Shown: positions 16,893-22,256 of the stretch, in pieces
Numbering within the stretch: position 1 is the stretch's first letter
Layout: each line of letters begins with the position of its first letter
NCBI GenBank assembly: GCA_003427395.1
Contig: BFEA01001039.1
Coordinates: forward strand, 16,965-39,220
Length of the DNA: 22,256 nt
Source: Chara braunii
Taxonomy: Eukaryota; Streptophyta; Charophyceae; Charales; Characeae
Reading direction: 5' to 3'
Translations under genes and position numbers: made by a program
The notes under the pieces: generated by a model
What the model was told of the DNA's origin: nothing
Seen by the model: the letters and a program-made list of their open reading frames with translations, nothing else
Database searches by the model: none

Positions 16893-17320
16893 AAGCGGCC
16901 TAGCTCGGTTTGCTTGGCATGCAAGTGGCTCTCTGACGATTGTGGATTCAGCCCCACAGACTGCTCATGGCACACTTGGTGCCAACCAACTGAGATGGTC
17001 GGCTTGTTCCCCTAATAGGGTCTTTGGTCATCACAAGTATGTGTATGTGGGGAGGTGGGGGCTAGTTGTGTGTGGTGTGTGGGAGAGTGCTAGCCATAGA
17101 CACTGTTGTTACTGGATGGGGTTGGGGAAAGTAGATGGGGGCACAACTACTGCCAAAATGCTCGGTCCACCAGCAACCCCCCTTACTCTCTGACCACTAC
17201 CGATTAGGGCAGGAGGCAACACACATCCCCTTGATTGTGAGAGAGAGAGAGCTATGCATGCAGGGATCCCCTGTATAGGTTTAGAAGACGTGGTAGGTAG
17301 CTAGTGAAAGGTGAAATTAA
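16893..17320 (+). mobile_element. tRNA-derived SINE, copy 2 (head plus body)
   Basis: An A-box-like TAGCTCGGTTTG starts at 16901 and a B-box-like GGATTCAGCCCC at 16944, spaced as in polymerase III tRNA promoters. Past the head it matches SINE copy 1 (GGTGCCAACC, GGGTCTTTGGTCATC). From about 17015 to 17320 it matches the dispersed segment at 12985-13310. It therefore links the two and is the fullest copy of the family in the window. No clear poly-A tail or target duplication was found at the right end. Confidence 0.7.
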
Positions 17321-17329
17321 ACCACCAGT

Positions 17330-17863
17330 ATGTTTTCCAGCTATTTTTTCAGAGTCAACGCGCGTATACAGGCGCGACTCTCGGGAAGAACCAGGGTGTC
17401 ATTTCACTGGATACCCAACCAGGAAAACAGGTCATATGTGAACAACGATTTCGTCAGAATGGACATGTTTTATTTTTTGAACGAAATTGAAAATTCAAAC
17501 TGTGGCCAAAATTTGCTGAAATTTAGGATACAGCGTCCTAAAAACACCGTACCCCCTCGATGTATCTGGACTCAGCCGTCTAGATACATCCAAAGCCAAA
17601 CCACCCCCCATGACCCAACGGGGATAACAACCACGAGGAAAATTGAAGCGTTTCATTCAGATCCGACTTTGCCTGTCTCGAGTCTTGTCCCAAGTTTCCC
17701 AAAACCACCTTCTGTATTGGACTACGTTTTGTCTCTGCTGTTTTCTTCTTGTGCAATCGCTAATGATGGTGATTATAATCCTTTATGTCACGCTGGTCTT
17801 GATGGCAGCATCAGAAGTGTAAAATGTGTTAAAGAGTTGGTCATTCCGGTAAATCCCATATGA
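17330..17863 (+). other. Unrecognised 177-codon open frame over hairpin-rich DNA
   Basis: An open frame from an ATG at 17330 to a stop at 17861-17863. I recognise no domain. The DNA holds several inverted repeats: AGAGTC/GACTCT with a CGCG inner part (about 17350-17382), TAGGA/TCCTA (about 17525-17541), and GATGTATCT/AGATACATC (17559-17567 and 17582-17590). Hairpins across a frame argue for non-coding structured DNA, perhaps part of a retroelement. The right end also lies next to the LINE remnant on the other strand. Coding is possible but unlikely. Confidence 0.3.
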
Positions 17864-17864
17864 A

Positions 17865-20792
17865 TTTCATGATAATCCTTCTAAGTGATTGGGATACATA
17901 CAACCAATCTCTTTCTGGTTGAGAGTTCACCTTACGAGTTATGAAGACAATTGACTCGTCAAACCAATCAAAGACCTTCTTTGGTATACCCTTTCAATGT
18001 AATATCCACCAATTCCATATTATTCGCGATGCTGGAAACGTTGACAAAAAATGCCGATCATTTTCCCACATCCATCTACAACGAATGCAACTAGTTGAGA
18101 TGTTCATGCCTTTTCTAATCAAACTGGCAACTAGTGTTGAGGCAAGGTACACTTGAATCCAAAGCAGGTTGGCCAGCTTCTACGAAGGTAAGGCTTTCTG
18201 TTGCTGCCAAAGGGATGATAGTTGCGAATCCGACAAAACCTTCGGATCCCGTTCCGATCTATGTTGTGTTACCACTAAAGTTGATTTTTTTTTTACCTTA
18301 TCTTTGAGAACCACCATTCTTGTTTTCGAGGTGTATTCCTCTATAATAACCAATCTATGGTTGGTACCAACCATCCAACCTATCCTACATAAGTCTACTG
18401 CAACTGACTTCACAGGTTGAGTACCCATTGGAAGTTGAGCTATGTGACCTAACATAACCCCTCTTGGTGCCCTTTCCTACAATCCTGATTTAGGGATCTC
18501 AAGTTTATTTGTTGTTAATAGTTGTTTCCATGACCACAAGATAGTTGTGATCAGGGTGTTCAGACGCTCTCTCACTTTCCTCAGCCTTTCCAACTTGAAT
18601 CTTATATGTTGTTTTGTCCTTCCGACAGAGATTCCTTATCCCACTCTAACCCAGACCACTCCTCATTCTACTCAATCTTTTTCAAAACATCTTGAGGCAT
18701 CATCTGCTGAAAACTCTTCCCCGACCGAGTCTAGAATAAGGCAGGTTTCAAACAGGATCTGGGATAACACTCAGTCCTTTGTGGATGGATGAAGTCGCTC
18801 TATGGGTAACAACTTGTGCTACTTGATCAAAATTCCCTTCAAAAATTTAGACGTTGGATGTTTGTTGGTGTAGGACCTGATCGACAGACAGGTAGTCACG
18901 TCCTCTTCCCGACTTAGAGAGCATTATTTTGCTAAAATATTGAAGGCTAAGGGTCACCAAGGTACTCCATCTTCTGTTAATAGTACTTCCATAAGACACT
19001 TAGCCAACAAACAGAGGTTTTGTTGACGAGGGTAAAAAATATTCAACACTCCTCCTCGGGGGAAGGCAACAGTCTCCCACGTCAATGTCGACATATAACC
19101 CTCTTGTTTTTTTGCTTCGGGTTTCCATAGCAATTGGCTAGCCGCTCTTTTAATATTTTTGTATGCCTGATCGTCTAGGAGATGGACCGTCATTATAAAC
19201 CAGAGTACCGACAATCCAATAGAGGAGAGAACCATCGCTCGGCTCAAGAGGGATAAATGGCATGTGTTCTTCCAACTTGAGATCCTGTTAACAAAATATT
19301 CCTCAAATACAGGATCTTGAAATGTCGAATTGTCAGATAACGATGCGTGGATTCCAAAAAACTGGCTGGATTAATGTGTTTGCATAACTCTAAGTCCCAT
19401 TTCACCTTCAACTGAGACATTTCAAACAAAAAACAAAATCAAATTTACGGAAGCTTAAGACAAATCACAATAAATGTTAATAATTTTCCTATCAAGCTTT
19501 GTCTAGGGTTTTTACAGGCAAGAGTAAGGTTACCTGCCAAGACGCCCCCCTTCCACTGCTTTTCGTTTTTCAGTAAAAGACCCTCAATATTATTACTATT
19601 CCTAATACTATTATCCAGTAGGACTTTCAGGTGGATAACAAAGAGTAGTGATGTCAGGAGACATCCTTGACAAAGGGAGGGAGTCGAAGCAAATCCATGT
19701 GATATTTGTTCACTTACCATAAAAACTATTGTAGTTTATGAATATATCACTGCAACCTAGTGACAAAGTTCTGGTCAAACCCCATATGCTTCAATCTAGT
19801 CATGACAAAAACTCACCCAACTCTATCATAAGTTTTTTTTCATATCTAAGAGTAACAATGCCACATCTTTTCTCTCTGCAGCAATGATTTCCAAAACTCT
19901 GATAGTAGATGCTATATTGTCCATGATGGATCGATGTTTAACAAAGGTCCCTCGTTCTTTACGGATTGGCAATTAGCAATGGAAGGTACCAGGCTAGGCG
20001 TATGACAAAAACTTTGGTCAACATTGTATATGAAAAATTCAAAACGAATTGGTTTCAATTTCGAATAATTGTTTTTTTTCACCTTTCTGTTAGATCAGAG
20101 ATACAATCCCCTTTATCATTCCATGAGTGAGTTTTCCCCCTATGAGTACAGTTTTCTATGTACGTAACAAATATGGACTAATCATAGGCTAGAATGCCAA
20201 ATATAACTCAATTGGTAGACCGTCATCCCCTGGTGTTTTCCCTTTTGCAATCCTTTTGCTCAATGGTGAAGTTTTTTTTGTGGATTGGCATTTCCAAATC
20301 TGGTATCGTTTGGATAGGTAGTTCTTGTCTTAGCCCAAAATTATGAGTTATCCCTAAGGTCTGAATCGATATTATCAAATTGTCTTATTGTGAAAAAAAT
20401 GTCATGAAAGTACATGATAGCAAATTCACACTTTTTTTTCGAGTCATTAGTGATTATTGTCGTGATAAAGAAGGGGTGTGACGATTCCTTCATGGGGTGC
20501 TTGTATGATTGCAGCAAGAACTTTTTACAGGTCTCCTCGGTAACATGTCGCTATGTTTTTCTATGTCAACCACTCTCTTCATTGCTCCTCCTTTTTTTCT
20601 TTTCATTTGTTCTAGCGTAGTCAAGCTGCGTTTTTTTAATATTGTCCTGTAGGCATCTGACATTGGATGTTTCCTAAACTCCCGGTCCGCCATTTTCACT
20701 TTTTTTTTTAATTTTTTCTCTATCTGGTTATGATTACAAGCTTTAATTCGGGAGATATTGTTGAGAAATTCATGCAATACTTGGAAACCCAT
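17865..20792 (-). pseudogene. LINE remnant 2: reverse transcriptase to zf-RVT, heavily decayed
   Basis: On the minus strand, from high to low coordinates, I read these ORF2 parts. The linker before the polymerase is at 20792-20490. GKTPGDDGLPIELY (about 20245-20200) is the usual first motif. DNIASTIRVLE and ALLLLDMKKN (about 19920-19830) give motif A with one Asp kept. CQGCLLTSLLF (about 19670-19640) gives motif B. LAGNLTL (about 19540-19520) stands where [FY]ADD should be, so the catalytic Asp pair is lost. QLLWKPEAKKQEGYMSTLTWETVAFPRGG is at about 19140-19060. A zf-RVT-like CIRCRWMWENDRHF with IIWNWW follows at about 18080-17990. Many stops and frame changes occur; the copy is dead. Confidence 0.85.
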
Positions 20793-21299
20793 GTATGTAG
20801 CATTCGAGTTGAAAAGATAGCGTGCATGTTTCCACTGTTCTAAATAATTTTTAATCCAAGAGATAACTTCAGTGTCCTGTAGATTGGTTCACATTAAACT
20901 TAAATTAAGACTTCTCATACTTTTGTTGTTGATTATATATAAGAATTTGCTAAAACTGAAGTATAATAAGAAAGCGAACCAGTATCAACCTCCACTTGGA
21001 TGCATGTCTCCTAGGACATACCCCTCATCAAGAAGAAATTTAATCTTCTCCGGTGAGGGGGGATCTGTAAACTATGCCAAGTATACCCATTTGCTTCGGA
21101 GTGTAATATGTGGTAGGCGTCAAGGAGTCCTTAGGCAATAATAAATATTGAAAGCAACCGACTGTCTACTATGATTGATTCACGTTTAGGATTGTCCAAG
21201 CGTGGGTTTAGTATTGCGTTCCAATTTGCGCCAATTACTAGATTTTTTTAGTTTGGCATAAAGTTTGGGAGCTCTGCAAAAAAAGTTAGTCGTTCGTTT
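20793..21299. other. No gene recognised
   Basis: AT-rich sequence upstream of LINE remnant 2 (in its orientation). It may hold decayed endonuclease-to-polymerase linker, but I found no endonuclease motif. Confidence 0.45.
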
Positions 21300-21497
21300 T
21301 TTCTTTTCTAAATGAAAACAACCCGAGCGGATGTCGGGGGTGATGATGAGAGAAGCCACTGCTAGCACTGTCGGGACAACTCCATCTATTGGTGGGGAGC
21401 AACACCTGTTCGAAAGCGGGTCCAGCGTTCCTAAATATCATATTTGTTTGTGTGAACAAGCATGCTATTTGTAATGGTAACAAGCTATTGAGTTCAT
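21300..21497 (+). repeat. Dispersed repeat, second copy of 13690-13880
   Basis: Aligns in the same orientation with 13690-13880. Both start at a T-rich edge, then share ACAACC-GAGCGGATGT-like sequence, CACTAGCAC/CTGCTAGCAC, CTCCATCTATTGGTGGGGAG, ACCTG, AAAGCGGGTCCAGCG and TTTGT. The 54-base core is also the outer arm of the inverted structure at 13373-13825, so the core occurs three times in the window. Confidence 0.82.
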
Positions 21498-22256
21498 CCC
21501 CAAAGAACGAAGTTTGGCAGATGGAGTTGCATAGCAGCTTGAGTTGTTTACCTGCCTGACATAGTATACACAGATCCTGGCTGCAACCTATTGTAATTAA
21601 TGTTGTGTTACACCCCATTCCTCCAACAGACAGTTTGTTGTTGTCGGATTGTTTCTTCGAACAAAGATTTAGTTGTAATAACAACATGCTACCTAGACCT
21701 CTTATAAATATCAAAGCTTGGGAGGTATGGGTTTCCAACAACCTGAATTGCTCGCCCACATGGCTGCCTAATATAGGTGATAGTGTACTCAACACCCATC
21801 GTTGCTGCTAAGAGAATTGAAGTCCGTTTAATTGTTCTGCTTCACTCTATTCGCCTAGCTAACAGCTCGACGTTGTCTCAGTGTTGAGGCGTGGTTATAA
21901 CACTTATGCTCAACTTCCAGCTCTTGTAGGTAAGCATGCCTCCCATTCCCTTATCCCCTCCCTTCACTTGTTTGATAATTATAGTCTTAAAATTGCACGA
22001 ATATCACTATAGACTTGTAATGCCACCAAAAATGGTATAAGTTGACACTTGTTGTATTCCCTTCGCCGAAGAGGTGAACTTGATGAACAAAATTGAAATG
22101 GATTTGCTGAGTGACTCTTGTTCAGTTGTTGTCGGGGGGTGACCACCGCTTCCGCAATGTTTCTCTCTTCATTGTTGGCCCTTATCTAAGATGTTGTCTG
22201 GGCAGGACTTGTTGACATCTTTCAACAGGGGGCGAGGGCAGGGGGGCTGGGGGGGG
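21498..22256. other. No gene recognised
   Basis: AT-balanced DNA with short frames on both strands. A splice-donor-like TAGGTAAGC occurs near 21928, and the window ends in G-rich sequence. Nothing else is supported. Confidence 0.45.

Noticed and set aside
18169-18420. Plus-strand 83-codon frame
   Set aside because: It is antisense to the better-supported LINE remnant 2 reading, whose frame is shared with the neighbouring segment at 18954-19247.

Overview
The window reads as repeat-rich eukaryotic nuclear DNA. I see no intact gene and no bacterial or viral gene organisation. Recognisable content includes a decayed Ty3/gypsy chromovirus pol 3' end (integrase plus chromodomain), two decayed minus-strand LINE polymerase remnants with zf-RVT tails, tRNA-like SINE heads, U6 snRNA-derived pieces, a foldback transposon with target-site duplication, and many tandem and hairpin repeats. 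A primer-site-like TGGCGACTCTCC motif and the chromovirus type suggest the green lineage. A charophyte alga or other plant is a guess; I could not check it.

Layout. 1-1780: chromovirus remnant, plus strand, with nonsense codons and frameshifts. 1780-3286: non-coding, with single-N positions, an 89-bp tandem duplication and a 21-bp-arm hairpin. 3287-3450: poly-A, then a tRNA-like SINE head. 3451-4416: nothing recognised. 4417-8850: a non-coding structured block that may be a very long LTR. It holds a 123-bp alternating tandem repeat (5219-5710) and six dispersed hairpins sharing the loop CCCAAACTTATGG, and it is interrupted by a 1417-bp foldback element (6067-7483) flanked by TGGGCATA. 8850-12150: mostly unassigned, GC-richer, with a second family of hairpins (10229-11536) and a weak retropepsin-like fragment. 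12188-14366: direct repeats, homopolymers, nested inverted repeats and a tandem minisatellite. 14881-16460: a 5'-truncated LINE joined to two U6-derived segments. 16893-17320: a second SINE-family copy. 17330-17863: an unrecognised open frame rich in hairpins. 17865-20792: a second LINE remnant. 20793-22256: no gene, apart from one more copy of a dispersed repeat.

The elements do not form a pathway; this is layered transposon debris. The most interesting material is structural. Two unrelated hairpin families keep their loop or inner-stem sequence while their stems differ from copy to copy with both arms changing together. That pattern suggests selection on RNA or single-strand DNA folding, most likely inside a retroelement. 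The U6-LINE junction is the second notable item. All family assignments are by eye from translated motifs; no database search was possible.
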